This document shows, in pieces, positions 10,780 to 20,647 of a stretch of DNA of 64,000 nucleotides. Source of the DNA: Enterobacter oligotrophicus (lineage in GTDB: Bacteria > Pseudomonadota > Gammaproteobacteria > Enterobacterales > Enterobacteriaceae); NCBI RefSeq assembly GCF_009176645.1, contig NZ_AP019007.1:3038001-3102000 (forward strand). The letters are read 5' to 3'. The notes below the pieces were generated by a model. It made no database searches. It worked only from the letters and a program-made list of their open reading frames with translations, and had not been told where the DNA came from. A program made the translations under genes and the position numbers. Within the stretch, counting starts at the first letter, position 1, and each line of letters opens with the position of its first letter.

Positions 10780-12201
10780 TTAAACAATCTGCAGCGAGCC
10801 CTGACGGAACTTACGCTGGTAAACCACAGTGGTGAGTGCCATTGGGACGATAATTGCTACCGCCATTGCCAGTGCGAACACCTGCCAGAACGTGGGCTGG
10901 ATGGAGAGGATGCCCGGCAGGCCGCCGACGCCAATCCCGTTCGCCATTACACCGTTCAGGCCGCACAGCAAGCCCGCCAGACCAGAGCCGATCATCGCGC
11001 AGAGCATCGGGAAGCGGTATTTCAGGTTGATACCGTACATTGCCGGTTCGGTGACGCCGAGGTACGCAGAGATGGCCGCCGGAACCGAGATTTCGCGTTC
11101 GTTGTGTTTACGGCTGACGATGATGATGCCTGTTACCGCAGAGGCCTGCGCAATATTAGAGAGCGCAATGATAGGCCAGACCGGCGTGCCGCCCAGGCTC
11201 TGAATCATCTGCATGTCAATCGCCAGCGTGGTCTGGTGGACACCGGTGATCACCAGCGGCGCATACAGGAAGCCAAACAGCGCGGCACCAATCGGCGCGA
11301 AGCTGCCGGTCATCAGGTGGCGAACCGCGAAGGCCACGCCATCACCGATCATGCGACCAAACGGACCGATAAAGGCATGCGCCAGGAAGACGGCCAGGAT
11401 CAGGGAGCAGACGGGTACGACCACCAGATAAAGGTAATCCGGCACCATGCGTTTTAAGCGGGTTTCAATAAAGCCCAGCGCCAGACCTGCCAGCAGTGCC
11501 GGGATGACCTGCGCCTGATAGCCCACTTTCGCGATGGTAAACAGACCGAAATTCCACACTTCCGGAACCTGCTGCCCAAGTAAGTAAGCGTTCATTAACT
11601 GTGGAGAGACCAGCGTGACACCGAGTACGATACCCAGAATCGGCGTACCGCCCATCTTACGCACCGCGGACCAGCAAATCCCCACCGGCAGGTAGAAGAA
11701 GATCGCTTCGCCAATCAGCCACAGGAAGTCGTAGATGCTTTGCAGCGCCGGATACATCTGCGCCAGGGTTTTACCGTCGCTCATCGGGACATCGCCGATG
11801 ACGTTACGGAAGCCTAAAATCAAGCCCCCGCTGATCAGCGCTGGCAGCAGCGGGAAGAAGATCTCCGCAAAATGGGAGATTAACTGCTCGTGCCATTTCA
11901 TATTCTGGCGTGCCGCTTTCTTTGCCTGCTCTTTATCGGCAGAAGAGTGCCCCGTGGTGGCCAGCAGCGCCTGATAGTAATCGCCCACTTCGGTCCCGAT
12001 GACGACCTGGAACTGTCCGGCGTTGGTGAAGCAGCCTTTGACCATCGACAGCTCTTCAATGGCTTTCGGGTTGGCCTTTGCCGGATCGTTCAGCACGAAG
12101 CGCAGGCGGGTTATGCAATGGCTGACGGTGGCGATGTTTTCGCGGCCGCCAACCAGGACGATCAACTGGTCGATATCTGCTTGTTTGACTTTACTCATCA
12201 T
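10780..12201 (-). CDS. treB: PTS trehalose-specific EIIBC permease
   Basis: TreB imports trehalose and phosphorylates it to trehalose-6-phosphate for TreC, using the glucose EIIA (Crr) for phosphate. The 473-residue protein has an EIIB domain with TVSHCITRLRF (phospho-Cys about 29) and an EIIC domain with around ten membrane helices from residue ~110, including GVHQTTLAIDM and the LGVTEPAMYG motif. Length equals E. coli TreB. It is the first gene of the operon, under a TreR operator at 12276. Confidence 0.97.
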   Translation of the reverse strand: MMSKVKQADIDQLIVLVGGRENIATVSHCITRLRFVLNDPAKANPKAIEELSMVKGCFTNAGQFQVVIGTEVGDYYQALLATTGHSSADKEQAKKAARQNMKWHEQLISHFAEIFFPLLPALISGGLILGFRNVIGDVPMSDGKTLAQMYPALQSIYDFLWLIGEAIFFYLPVGICWSAVRKMGGTPILGIVLGVTLVSPQLMNAYLLGQQVPEVWNFGLFTIAKVGYQAQVIPALLAGLALGFIETRLKRMVPDYLYLVVVPVCSLILAVFLAHAFIGPFGRMIGDGVAFAVRHLMTGSFAPIGAALFGFLYAPLVITGVHQTTLAIDMQMIQSLGGTPVWPIIALSNIAQASAVTGIIIVSRKHNEREISVPAAISAYLGVTEPAMYGINLKYRFPMLCAMIGSGLAGLLCGLNGVMANGIGVGGLPGILSIQPTFWQVFALAMAVAIIVPMALTTVVYQRKFRQGSLQIV

Positions 12202-12275
12202 GAAACCTCATGACAGATGGAGAAGGGGGAAATGACCTGAGCGCAAGCCTACTCCTTCAGCGTAACGGCGAAAAT

Positions 12276-12287
12276 GGGAACGTTCCC
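12276..12287. promoter_or_regulatory. TreR operator upstream of treB
   Basis: GGGAACGTTCCC is a perfect 12-bp palindrome in the treR-treB spacer and matches the TreR operator described for E. coli. TreR repression is relieved by trehalose-6-phosphate. Confidence 0.85.
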
Positions 12288-12325
12288 TAAACCGGGCGAA
12301 GATCACAATAAACCATTCAAGTGGG

Positions 12326-13273
12326 TTATGAGAGATAGGCGGGAATAACGATCTGACGCGGCTCTGCGCGCCCGTTGATTTGCTCGATGAGCTGCGCAGC
12401 AGCCTGTCTGCCGGACTCGGCGTATCCGGGATCGACGGTGATAATTTCCGGATGTAAAAACTTCATTAGCGGCGTGCTCCCCACGCTTGCCACCTGCAGT
12501 CCGTCGATGCGTTGCTCCTGAAGATATTTGCTCGCCCCCAGCGCCAGGGTATCCGTGGCGCACACCAGCGCGGTGGTCTGTGGTGTGAGCACACTCGCGA
12601 CCTGCTCGTAGCCTTGCTTCATGCCCAGCCCTGGCAGGGAGGCGACAGCGGGCAGATTATGCTTTTTGCAAAACGTCAGATACGCTTCATGACGACGCTT
12701 ACCGGTGGTGACGTCCACATGCGGGACGCCCAGATAGCTAATGTGGCGATGGCCGTCATCGTACAGGCGCTGCATCAGGGTGATGATCGCCCCCTCGTCG
12801 TCGTAGCAGACAGACGCAAAACCCTGGGCATCGCGCGCCAGCAGCACCAGCGACGGCTGCCACGGTTTCAGCATCTCTTCTTTAATGCCGGTAAAGCCAA
12901 ACAGCACCACGCCGTCAATGTTGCGCCGCTGAAGCATGCCGAGATGCTCCTCCACCAGCGGCGGCGAAAACTGGCTCTCCATCATGATCGGGTCATAACC
13001 CTGCTCATAAAAGGCGGGCAGCATGGTCTGAACGGCGAGGTTTTCTGACAGGGAATCCAGACGCGAGACAATAATGGCGACCACTTTGTCACTCTGCCCG
13101 CGCATGGCGCGCGCCGAGCGGGAAGGGGAAAAGCCGTGCTGATTCATCACCGCTTCGACGCGTTCGCGCGTGCGTTCGCTGACACCGCTTTCGTTGTTAA
13201 GCACGCGCGAGACGGTGGATTTCCCCACGCCGCTTAAACGCGCGATGTCTTTAATCGTAAGGCGGTTCTGCAT
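12326..13273 (-). CDS. treR: LacI-family trehalose operon repressor
   Basis: The 315-residue regulator starts with a LacI-type helix-turn-helix (LTIKDIARLSGVGKSTVSRV) and hinge, followed by a periplasmic-binding-protein-like sensor domain that in E. coli binds trehalose-6-phosphate. Length and order (treR upstream of treB on the same strand) match E. coli. It should bind the palindrome at 12276-12287. mgtA is divergent, as in E. coli. Confidence 0.96.
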   Translation of the reverse strand: MQNRLTIKDIARLSGVGKSTVSRVLNNESGVSERTRERVEAVMNQHGFSPSRSARAMRGQSDKVVAIIVSRLDSLSENLAVQTMLPAFYEQGYDPIMMESQFSPPLVEEHLGMLQRRNIDGVVLFGFTGIKEEMLKPWQPSLVLLARDAQGFASVCYDDEGAIITLMQRLYDDGHRHISYLGVPHVDVTTGKRRHEAYLTFCKKHNLPAVASLPGLGMKQGYEQVASVLTPQTTALVCATDTLALGASKYLQEQRIDGLQVASVGSTPLMKFLHPEIITVDPGYAESGRQAAAQLIEQINGRAEPRQIVIPAYLS

Positions 13274-13345
13274 GCTGATTTCCCTGTAACAACGACAATC
13301 AATAGAGCCTAATGCTATAGCGTGATTTCGCTATGGGCAAAGTCT

Positions 13346-13380
13346 GGTTTACGTTCGGTTTATTTATGTGAAGTTATAAT
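13346..13380 (+). promoter_or_regulatory. PhoP-activated mgtA promoter
   Basis: Two GGTTTA hexamers (13346-13351 and 13357-13362) separated by 5 bp form a perfect PhoP box. TATAAT lies at 13375-13380, 12 bp after the box, the usual geometry for PhoP-activated promoters that lack a -35 element. Low magnesium sensed by PhoQ should activate transcription. Confidence 0.92.
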
Positions 13381-13386
13381 ACCGCC

Positions 13387-13658
13387 CGATTTGCCACAAA
13401 CGGTATGGATAAATCCTTATACTGCGCGGCGACACCCTACTTTTTACTTACCGGAGGCGACATGGACCCTGATCCCACACCTCTCCTGAACGGGAGAAAA
13501 CCTTCTTTCCGGTAAGCCAGCCCTTTGCTGTCTCACCGGTGATGTGAGGCAGTGACGCTCAAACGTTCCTGCTTGAAAAATTAAGTGCCTCTCAGGTACG
13601 GCATTGCCACGCCTGAAGGAATAACTGTGTCCGCCTTCGCGGATGCGGGGGAATGACT
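13387..13658 (+). promoter_or_regulatory. mgtA 5' leader (magnesium/proline-responsive)
   Basis: About 270 nt separate the predicted start (near 13387) from mgtA. The leader contains the mgtL peptide gene and several G+C-rich pairing segments. In Salmonella and E. coli this leader controls elongation into mgtA in response to magnesium and to mgtL translation; conservation here is inferred from position and mgtL, not from a folded structure. Confidence 0.7.
13462..13515 (+). CDS. mgtL: mgtA leader peptide MgtL
   Basis: A 17-codon reading frame, MDPDPTPLLNGRKPSFR, starts at an ATG 5 nt after GGAGG. It keeps the M-D/E-PDPTPL start of MgtL, with four proline codons. In Salmonella, slow translation of these prolines or low magnesium changes leader folding and lets RNA polymerase reach mgtA. 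The C-terminal half differs from E. coli. It is too short for standard gene callers. Confidence 0.88.
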   Translation: MDPDPTPLLNGRKPSFR

Positions 13659-16367
13659 ATGCTAAAAAATATCACCCGGCAGCTCCTTGCACAGCTGAGC
13701 CGCCATTTGCCACATCGCCTTGTCCAGCGCGACCCGCTACCGAACGCCAAAAATCTGGCGGGGGCAACGATCCCGGCCAGCCTGACCGAGCGCTGCCTGA
13801 ATGTGGCCGCAATGGACGAAAACGAAGTCTGGCGCGCCTTTGGCGGGCATCCGGAAGGGCTGAATGCGGCCGAAGTGGAAAAAATCCGTGCCGTGCACGG
13901 CGATAACCAAATCCCGGCGCAAAAACCCTCTCCGTGGTGGGTACATCTCTGGCTCTGCTATCGTAACCCGTTCAACCTGCTGTTAACGGTGCTGGGCATT
14001 ATCTCCTACGCGACCGAAGATCTGTTTGCCGCAGGTGTGATCGCCCTGATGGTGGGTATCTCCACGCTGCTGAACTTTATTCAGGAAGCCCGCTCCACCA
14101 AAGCGGCGGATGCCCTGAAAGCCATGGTGAGCAACACGGCGACCGTCTCGCGTGTGATTAACGATCTCGGTGAAAATGCCTGGGTCGAACTGCCTATCGA
14201 CCAACTGGTGCCGGGCGATCTGGTGAAGCTGGCCGCCGGAGATATGATCCCGGCTGATTTACGCATCATTCAGGCGCGCGATCTGTTCGTGGCGCAGGCG
14301 TCGCTGACCGGTGAATCGCTTCCGGTTGAAAAGGTGGCGCGCAGCCGCGATCCGCAGCAGGTTAACCCACTGGAATGCGACACCCTGTGCTTTATGGGCA
14401 CCACGGTGGTGAGCGGGACGGCGCAGGCAATTGTAACTGCAACAGGCGGAAACACCTGGTTTGGACAGCTTGCCGGACGCGTGACCGAGCAGGAAAGCGA
14501 GCCGAATGCCTTTCAGAAAGGCATTGGCCGCGTCAGCATGCTCTTAATTCGCTTTATGATGGTAATGACGCCGATTGTGCTGCTGATCAACGGCTACACC
14601 AAAGGTGACTGGTGGGAAGCGGCGCTGTTCGCGCTCTCCGTGGCCGTCGGCTTAACGCCAGAAATGCTGCCGATGATTGTCACCTCCACGCTGGCACGCG
14701 GGGCGGTAAAACTCTCTAAGCAGAAAGTGATCGTCAAGCACCTCGACGCTATCCAGAACTTTGGCGCAATGGATATCCTTTGCACCGACAAAACCGGCAC
14801 GCTGACGCAGGATAAAATCGTGCTGGAGAACCACACCGATATTTCCGGCAAAACCAGCGATCGCGTGCTGCACAGCGCCTGGCTGAACAGCCACTACCAG
14901 ACCGGGCTGAAAAACCTGCTCGACGTCGCCGTGCTGGAAGGTGTCGATGAAGAGTCTGCCCGCACGCTCTCAGGACGCTGGCAAAAGGTGGATGAGATCC
15001 CGTTCGACTTTGAGCGCCGCCGCATGTCAGTCGTGGTGAGTGAGCAGCAGGATGTGCATCAGCTGATCTGCAAAGGCGCACTACAGGAAATACTCAACGT
15101 TTCCAGCCAGGTGCGTTATAACGGCGACATTGTGCCGCTGGACGACACCATGCTGCGCCGCATTAAACGCGTCACTGATAACCTGAACCGTCAGGGGCTG
15201 CGCGTGGTGGCCGTCGCGAGTAAATTCCTGCCTGCGCGTGAAGGGGATTATCAGCGTATCGACGAATCCGATTTGATCCTCGAAGGTTACATCGCATTCC
15301 TCGATCCGCCGAAAGAGACCACCGCACCGGCGTTAAAAGCGCTGAAAGCGAGCGGCATCACCGTCAAAATCCTCACCGGCGACAGCGAGCTGGTGGCCGC
15401 CAAAGTGTGCCACGAAGTCGGGCTGGACGCGGGCGACGTGGTGGTGGGCAGCGATATTGAGCATCTCACGGATGATGAGCTGGCAAAACTGGCCCAGCGC
15501 ACCACGCTGTTTGCCCGTCTGACGCCGATGCACAAAGAGCGCATCGTGACCCTGCTGCGCCGTGAAGGGCATGTGGTGGGCTTTATGGGTGACGGCATTA
15601 ACGATGCACCCGCACTGCGTGCGGCGGATATTGGCATCTCCGTAGACGGTGCGGTGGATATCGCCCGTGAAGCGGCCGATATCATCCTGCTGGAAAAGAG
15701 CCTGATGGTGCTGGAAGAGGGCGTAATTGAAGGGCGTCGTACCTTTGCCAATATGCTTAAGTACATCAAAATGACCGCCAGTTCTAACTTCGGTAACGTC
15801 TTCAGCGTGCTGGTGGCGAGCGCGTTTCTGCCGTTCCTGCCGATGCTGCCGCTGCACCTGCTGATCCAGAACCTGATGTACGATGTCTCCCAGGTGGCGA
15901 TCCCGTTTGATAACGTTGACGATGAGCAGATCCAAAAGCCACAGCGCTGGAATCCGTCCGATCTGGGCCGTTTTATGCTCTTCTTCGGCCCGATCAGCTC
16001 CATCTTCGACATTCTGACCTTCTGCCTGATGTGGTTTGTGTTCCACGCCAATACGCCAGAGCATCAGACGCTGTTCCAGTCCGGCTGGTTCGTGGTGGGG
16101 CTACTGTCGCAGACGCTGATTGTGCATATGATCCGTACCCGTCGCATTCCGTTCATCCAGAGCCGCGCCGCGTGGCCGCTGATTATCATGACCGGCATTG
16201 TAATGGCGCTCGGGATCGCGCTGCCGTTCTCGCCGCTGGCAAGCTATCTGCAGCTGCAGGCGCTGCCGCTGAGCTACTTCCCGTGGCTGGTGGCGATCCT
16301 CGCGGGTTACATGGTGCTGACGCAGATGGTGAAAGGGTTCTACAGCCGTCGGTATGGGTGGCAATAA
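13659..16367 (+). CDS. mgtA: P-type magnesium-importing ATPase
   Basis: MgtA uses ATP to import Mg2+ across the inner membrane. The 902-residue protein shows the P-type order: two N-terminal helices, an actuator domain with LTGESLPVEK, the phosphorylation motif DKTGTLT (Asp about 377), the nucleotide-binding CKGALQEIL, the hinge MGDGINDAPALR, and six C-terminal helices. I prefer the ATG at 13659 (MLKNITRQ) over the ATG at 13653, since it aligns with the E. coli start and leaves 7 nt after GGGGG. It is transcribed alone behind a PhoP promoter and the mgtL leader. Confidence 0.97.
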   Translation: MLKNITRQLLAQLSRHLPHRLVQRDPLPNAKNLAGATIPASLTERCLNVAAMDENEVWRAFGGHPEGLNAAEVEKIRAVHGDNQIPAQKPSPWWVHLWLCYRNPFNLLLTVLGIISYATEDLFAAGVIALMVGISTLLNFIQEARSTKAADALKAMVSNTATVSRVINDLGENAWVELPIDQLVPGDLVKLAAGDMIPADLRIIQARDLFVAQASLTGESLPVEKVARSRDPQQVNPLECDTLCFMGTTVVSGTAQAIVTATGGNTWFGQLAGRVTEQESEPNAFQKGIGRVSMLLIRFMMVMTPIVLLINGYTKGDWWEAALFALSVAVGLTPEMLPMIVTSTLARGAVKLSKQKVIVKHLDAIQNFGAMDILCTDKTGTLTQDKIVLENHTDISGKTSDRVLHSAWLNSHYQTGLKNLLDVAVLEGVDEESARTLSGRWQKVDEIPFDFERRRMSVVVSEQQDVHQLICKGALQEILNVSSQVRYNGDIVPLDDTMLRRIKRVTDNLNRQGLRVVAVASKFLPAREGDYQRIDESDLILEGYIAFLDPPKETTAPALKALKASGITVKILTGDSELVAAKVCHEVGLDAGDVVVGSDIEHLTDDELAKLAQRTTLFARLTPMHKERIVTLLRREGHVVGFMGDGINDAPALRAADIGISVDGAVDIAREAADIILLEKSLMVLEEGVIEGRRTFANMLKYIKMTASSNFGNVFSVLVASAFLPFLPMLPLHLLIQNLMYDVSQVAIPFDNVDDEQIQKPQRWNPSDLGRFMLFFGPISSIFDILTFCLMWFVFHANTPEHQTLFQSGWFVVGLLSQTLIVHMIRTRRIPFIQSRAAWPLIIMTGIVMALGIALPFSPLASYLQLQALPLSYFPWLVAILAGYMVLTQMVKGFYSRRYGWQ

Positions 16368-16374
16368 ACACATA

Positions 16375-16465
16375 CCCTCACCCTAACCCTCTCCCTGAAG
16401 GGAGAGGGAACCGCTCGGTGCTGCCTTTCACCCTCGCCCCTTTGGGGAGAGGGCCGGGGTGAGGG
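16375..16465. repeat. Interspersed palindromic repeat, copy 2
   Basis: CCCTCACCC, two inverted CTCTCCC/GGGAGAG arms and a terminal GGGGTGAGGGG form the same family as 126-232. It begins just after the mgtA stop codon and may serve as its 3' stabiliser or terminator. Confidence 0.85.
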
Positions 16466-16588
16466 GTCTGGCTTTCCTCCCAAATTCAACAACCTGTGAT
16501 CTCCGTCATGCCATTCGCTTGACGACAAATTAAGCGCATGTTAACAGAATGTTTTGCCTCTTTTCGGCCCGTCAGATAAGGAACATTC

Positions 16589-18973
16589 ATGTTACGGTAC
16601 AGCCTCTTAACCGCCGGGCTTATGCTCGGCGCGTCAGCGTTTGCCGCTCCGGCAGGCGATCTCCCCCTGATGCCCTGGCCTGCAAAGGTCGAACGTCCGA
16701 CGACCCAGGGCGCGCTGGTGCTCAGCAACACGATTTCCGTCAGCGTCAGCGGGGACGATCTCGGTGACGCGGTCAACCGCCTGCGCCAGCGTATCGCCAT
16801 GCAAACCGGCTGGACGCTACAGCCGCAGGCCGACAAGCCTGAAAAACCGACCATTCGCATCGCGATAGCTAAAAAGGTGAAGCCGCAGCCGCTGCCGGAC
16901 AGCGATGAGAGCTATAAACTGACGGTGGACGCTAACGGTGTAACGATTTCCGCCAACACCCGCTTCGGTGCGCTTCGTGCGATGGAAACCCTGCTTCAGC
17001 TGATGCAGAACGGGCCGGAAAATACCTATCTGCCGTGGGTCTCCATTGAGGACTCCCCGCGTTTCCCGTGGCGCGGACTGCTGCTCGACTCGGCGCGCCA
17101 CTTTATTCCTCTGCCGGATATTAAACGCCAGATTGACGGCATGGCTGCCGCCAAACTCAACGTCCTGCACTGGCATTTGACCGACGATCAGGGCTGGCGG
17201 TTTGCCTCGAAGCGCTATCCAAAACTGACACAACTTGCCAGCGACGGGCTGTTTTATACGCCAGAACAGATGCGCGATATTGTGCGTTACGCCACCGAGC
17301 GCGGCATCCGCGTGGTGCCGGAAATAGACATGCCGGGCCATGCTTCTGCCATCGCTGTTGCTTACCCGGAACTGATGAGTGCGCCGGGGCCGTACCAGAT
17401 GGAGCGTCACTGGGGGGTGCTGAAACCGGTGCTGGACCCGACAAAAGAGGCGACCTATACCTTCGCCGATGCGATGGTCAGCGAACTGGCGGCGATCTTC
17501 CCCGATCCGTATCTGCATATCGGTGGTGATGAGGTTGACGACAGTCAATGGAAAGCGAACGCGGCGATTCAGACATTCATGCGCGACAACCGGCTTGCAG
17601 ACAGCCACGCGCTACAGGCGTATTTCAACCGCAAGCTGGAAACAATCCTCGAAAAACATCACCGCCAGATGGTGGGCTGGGATGAGATCTACCATCCCGA
17701 TCTGCCAAAAAGCATTCTGATCCAGTCCTGGCAAGGGCAGGATGCGCTGGGACAGGTGGCGCAGAATGGCTATAAGGGCATTCTCTCCACCGGTTTCTAT
17801 CTCGATCAGCCTCAGTCCACCGCCTATCACTATCGCAATGAAATTGTGCCGCAGGGTCTGAATGGTGTGGATGTGATAGCGGACACCGACAGTGCCCAGA
17901 GCTGGGCCTTCTCTATGCCGCGCCTGAAAGGTAAACCGGTGGAAGGGAGCTTTACGCTGGTGAAAGGGGATTCCGGCTGGCGTGGATTTATTGATTTTGC
18001 GGGGAAATCCCGTCGTGCGGTGGATAACATTCAGTGGCGTGATGACAATCAGGTGACGTTTACCGTCGACACCTGGATGGGGGAAACGCGCCCGGTCGTC
18101 TCCGTTGATAACGACAAGCTAAGCGGTTATTTCCTGGTGGGCAACGCCCGCTACCCGATCAGCGGCACGCGTCTGGACGAGGTGCCGAAAGGCATTCCTC
18201 CGGTGGTACCGGATGCTGCTAATCAGGTCAACCTGCTGGGCGGTGAGGCTGCACTGTGGGCCGAAAACGTGGTCGCGCCGGTACTGGATATCCGCCTGTG
18301 GCCGCGCGCCTTTGCGGTGGCGGAGCGGTTATGGTCGGCGCAGGACGTCAACGATGTCGACAACATGTATACCCGCCTGCAGGCGATGGACACCTGGTCG
18401 ACGGTTTCCGTCGGGCTGCAGCAGCACACCCAGCAGCAGGTGCAGTTCACACGTCTGGCGAACAATGCCGATACCTTGCCGCTGCAGATCCTCGCCCAGG
18501 CGATTGAACCGGCGCAGTATTACACGCGTCAGCATCTGAAATTCCAGGCCGGGAATTACCATCAGTTTGAGCCCCTTAACCGCTTCGCTGATGCGATTAA
18601 CGCCGAAAGCACCACCGTGCGCCAGATGAACAAGTGGGCCGACAGGCTGGTGAGCGACGCGGAAGATACGGAAAGCGCTGAGGCGCTGCGCCACGTGTTT
18701 AACCGCTGGCAGGGCAACACCAGCGATGCGCTGGCGCTCAGTGAAAACAGCTATCAACTGAAGGCGCTGAAACCGGTGATCGAGGAGGTGGATAAGCTGG
18801 CCTCCATTGGTCTGAGGCTGACGGATCTGGTGGCACGCCAGGGCACGCTGGATGATAAAGAAATAGCGTCGATTCAGGGCGAGCTGGATAGCACCGCGAA
18901 GATTCAGGATGAGGTGGTGATTGCAGCGGTCTATCCGCTGGAGACGTTGCTGCGCGCGACGCGAAATCCGTAA
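16589..18973 (+). CDS. Exported beta-N-acetylhexosaminidase (GH20)
   Basis: The 794-residue protein has a signal peptide (about 20 residues, cut near FAAP), a small GH20b domain, then a GH20 barrel. HLTDDQGWR and HIGGDEVDD are visible; the Asp-Glu pair (about 314-315) is the catalytic pair of substrate-assisted hexosaminidases. It should release GlcNAc/GalNAc from chitin-type oligosaccharides in the periplasm or outside the cell. An AAGGA ribosome site precedes the ATG. It is convergent with the LPMO gene, and the two are likely functional partners in chitin use. Confidence 0.92.
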   Translation: MLRYSLLTAGLMLGASAFAAPAGDLPLMPWPAKVERPTTQGALVLSNTISVSVSGDDLGDAVNRLRQRIAMQTGWTLQPQADKPEKPTIRIAIAKKVKPQPLPDSDESYKLTVDANGVTISANTRFGALRAMETLLQLMQNGPENTYLPWVSIEDSPRFPWRGLLLDSARHFIPLPDIKRQIDGMAAAKLNVLHWHLTDDQGWRFASKRYPKLTQLASDGLFYTPEQMRDIVRYATERGIRVVPEIDMPGHASAIAVAYPELMSAPGPYQMERHWGVLKPVLDPTKEATYTFADAMVSELAAIFPDPYLHIGGDEVDDSQWKANAAIQTFMRDNRLADSHALQAYFNRKLETILEKHHRQMVGWDEIYHPDLPKSILIQSWQGQDALGQVAQNGYKGILSTGFYLDQPQSTAYHYRNEIVPQGLNGVDVIADTDSAQSWAFSMPRLKGKPVEGSFTLVKGDSGWRGFIDFAGKSRRAVDNIQWRDDNQVTFTVDTWMGETRPVVSVDNDKLSGYFLVGNARYPISGTRLDEVPKGIPPVVPDAANQVNLLGGEAALWAENVVAPVLDIRLWPRAFAVAERLWSAQDVNDVDNMYTRLQAMDTWSTVSVGLQQHTQQQVQFTRLANNADTLPLQILAQAIEPAQYYTRQHLKFQAGNYHQFEPLNRFADAINAESTTVRQMNKWADRLVSDAEDTESAEALRHVFNRWQGNTSDALALSENSYQLKALKPVIEEVDKLASIGLRLTDLVARQGTLDDKEIASIQGELDSTAKIQDEVVIAAVYPLETLLRATRNP

Positions 18974-18980
18974 CAAAAGC

Positions 18981-19047
18981 GCCCGGTGGCGCTACGCTTA
19001 TCGGGCCTACGTGACGTGTAGGCCCGGCAAACGAAGTGCCGCCGGGC
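18981..19047. repeat. BIME-type pair of REP elements
   Basis: A REP unit (GCCCGGTGGCGC...TATCGGGCCTAC) is followed by an inverted unit (GTAGGCCCGGCAAACG...GCCGGGC). It lies between the convergent hexosaminidase and LPMO genes, the typical place for REPs in enterics, and may end both transcripts. Confidence 0.88.
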
Positions 19048-19058
19048 GTAAAGGCAAC

Positions 19059-20510
19059 TCAGTTCTTCAGTACCCACGCCTCTTTCCAGTGGGAGCCTGT
19101 ACCCGGCTCAAACTGGGTTGATGTTTTACTGTACTGCTTGCAGTAGCCGCTGTACGGGAACGGTTTGCACTCATAGGTTTTGCCGTTTTTCGGCTGGAAT
19201 ACGGTTGTACCCGTGGTATACGAAGAGATGTTCTCCGGGAAGGTATAATCGTACTGTCCGGCTGGTGCGGATGAGTCTGCATTTTCCAGCATCATATCGA
19301 TCACATCCTGAGCAAACAGCGTCCCGGATTTGTTGGTGGCGTAGTATTTCAGCATATGATGACCCGCGGTTACGCCTGTCAGGGTCATAGTGACGTCCTG
19401 ATTGCTGTTATTCATATCCTGTTTCAGATAGCCCTTATCCGCCCCCATGTGGTTCATCACGTGGGCTTCAAGGTTTACGTCGCCGCTGGTGTTGACGTGG
19501 AATGTTACCGTCGCCTGGCCATTGTCGACTTTGCTGTAGCGAACGTCAGAAATCTGCAGGGTTTCGTTGACCTGCGGTTTCTGCTCCTCATACGAGATAG
19601 CCACGCTGCGTAGTGGGCTGCCTTCGCGCACAAACACGCTGTTTGCGCCATGCGCCGGATTTACCGTACCGCTCTCGTCTTTCACTCCGACGCGCACATC
19701 GTTGTGCTCCGCGTTGATCTTTTGAGCCAGATCGAATGCCCACTGGTTGGCGTCGCCCTGTTCCGCGGAAGCAATAGTGAGTGAGGTACTCATGGCTAAC
19801 ACTTCGCCGTTGGCATCGAAGAAGCGGGCAATGACTTTATCGCCAGCGTTGAGATTATTACCCGCAATCTGGCCGCTCAGCGTTTTGCTCCATTCCGAGT
19901 GTTGCGCGGGCGTTTCGTCTGGCGTGGTGTTACCCCCATTACCGAAATCCACATCGATTGCCTGGTAGAAACTGTTCTGCGTATCGGCAATTTCCCACAC
20001 GCCATAAATCACCTGATAACCGGTTCGCTGCGGCACATTACAGTTCATGGATTGCGTCATCGCAGGGGCTTGCCCGTTGCCGTTAACGGTACAGAACGGC
20101 GTCAGTTCAAACTGATCGCGGGTTAGCGGTTTATTCGGGTTCCAGTTCTGTTTGGTGATGTAGTAACGCCAGTTGGTGGTTTTATGGGGCGCGGTGTGAT
20201 GCCAGACGAACGCATGCATGCCCGCTGTCATCGGCGTTTTAGTCCATGCGTTGATGCTTTGCTTGTCTAACTGGGAATAATTGGCAATCCCCGCGCTGGC
20301 GAGTTCACCGTCGGGCGGCAGTGCTCCCGCCGGAAAACCCGAGGCGCGCTCCACGCTCTGAGGTTCATATTCGACCAGCCCGCAATCAATGTTCTGGCCC
20401 AGTTTACACATATAGGCGCGGCTGGCCGGGGATTCAATATATCCGTGTGCAAGGGCGGAAGAAGCGACGGTCAGTGTGGCAACCGCAAGCGCAATGTTTG
20501 AGATTTTCAT
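19059..20510 (-). CDS. GbpA-like AA10 lytic polysaccharide monooxygenase
   Basis: The 483-residue secreted protein has a 21-residue signal peptide ending ALA, so mature residue 1 is His22, the first ligand of the copper histidine brace (HGYIESP). The second ligand is probably His109 in TAPHKT, within the AA10 pattern ending WRYYITK. Two middle domains resemble the bacterial-surface-binding modules of Vibrio GbpA, and the C-terminus (WKEAWVLKN) looks like a chitin-binding module. It should oxidatively cleave or bind chitin. It converges with the GH20 gene across a REP pair. Function in colonisation is known for GbpA and only possible here. Confidence 0.92.
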   Translation of the reverse strand: MKISNIALAVATLTVASSALAHGYIESPASRAYMCKLGQNIDCGLVEYEPQSVERASGFPAGALPPDGELASAGIANYSQLDKQSINAWTKTPMTAGMHAFVWHHTAPHKTTNWRYYITKQNWNPNKPLTRDQFELTPFCTVNGNGQAPAMTQSMNCNVPQRTGYQVIYGVWEIADTQNSFYQAIDVDFGNGGNTTPDETPAQHSEWSKTLSGQIAGNNLNAGDKVIARFFDANGEVLAMSTSLTIASAEQGDANQWAFDLAQKINAEHNDVRVGVKDESGTVNPAHGANSVFVREGSPLRSVAISYEEQKPQVNETLQISDVRYSKVDNGQATVTFHVNTSGDVNLEAHVMNHMGADKGYLKQDMNNSNQDVTMTLTGVTAGHHMLKYYATNKSGTLFAQDVIDMMLENADSSAPAGQYDYTFPENISSYTTGTTVFQPKNGKTYECKPFPYSGYCKQYSKTSTQFEPGTGSHWKEAWVLKN

Positions 20511-20603
20511 TTTTAGTCCATAAGCGGGGAAAGAGTTTGCTGCCGCGCAGTGTAGAGAGGGACCAGCGGGGAAGTCATGCTGTTACGAGGAGAAAAAGAG
20601 TCG

Positions 20604-20628
20604 AAAAAAAAGGCAGCGCAGGCTGCCT
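20604..20628 (-). terminator. ridA terminator
   Basis: AGGCAGC-4 nt-GCTGCCT stem followed on the minus strand by a run of seven to eight U residues, 20 bp past the ridA stop. Confidence 0.88.
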
Positions 20629-20647
20629 GTTTGCAAATGAAACCGAC

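Noticed and set aside
10702..11457. 251-codon plus-strand frame opposite treB/treC
   Set aside because: It is a low-complexity Arg/His-rich shadow of treB and treC with no supporting signals.
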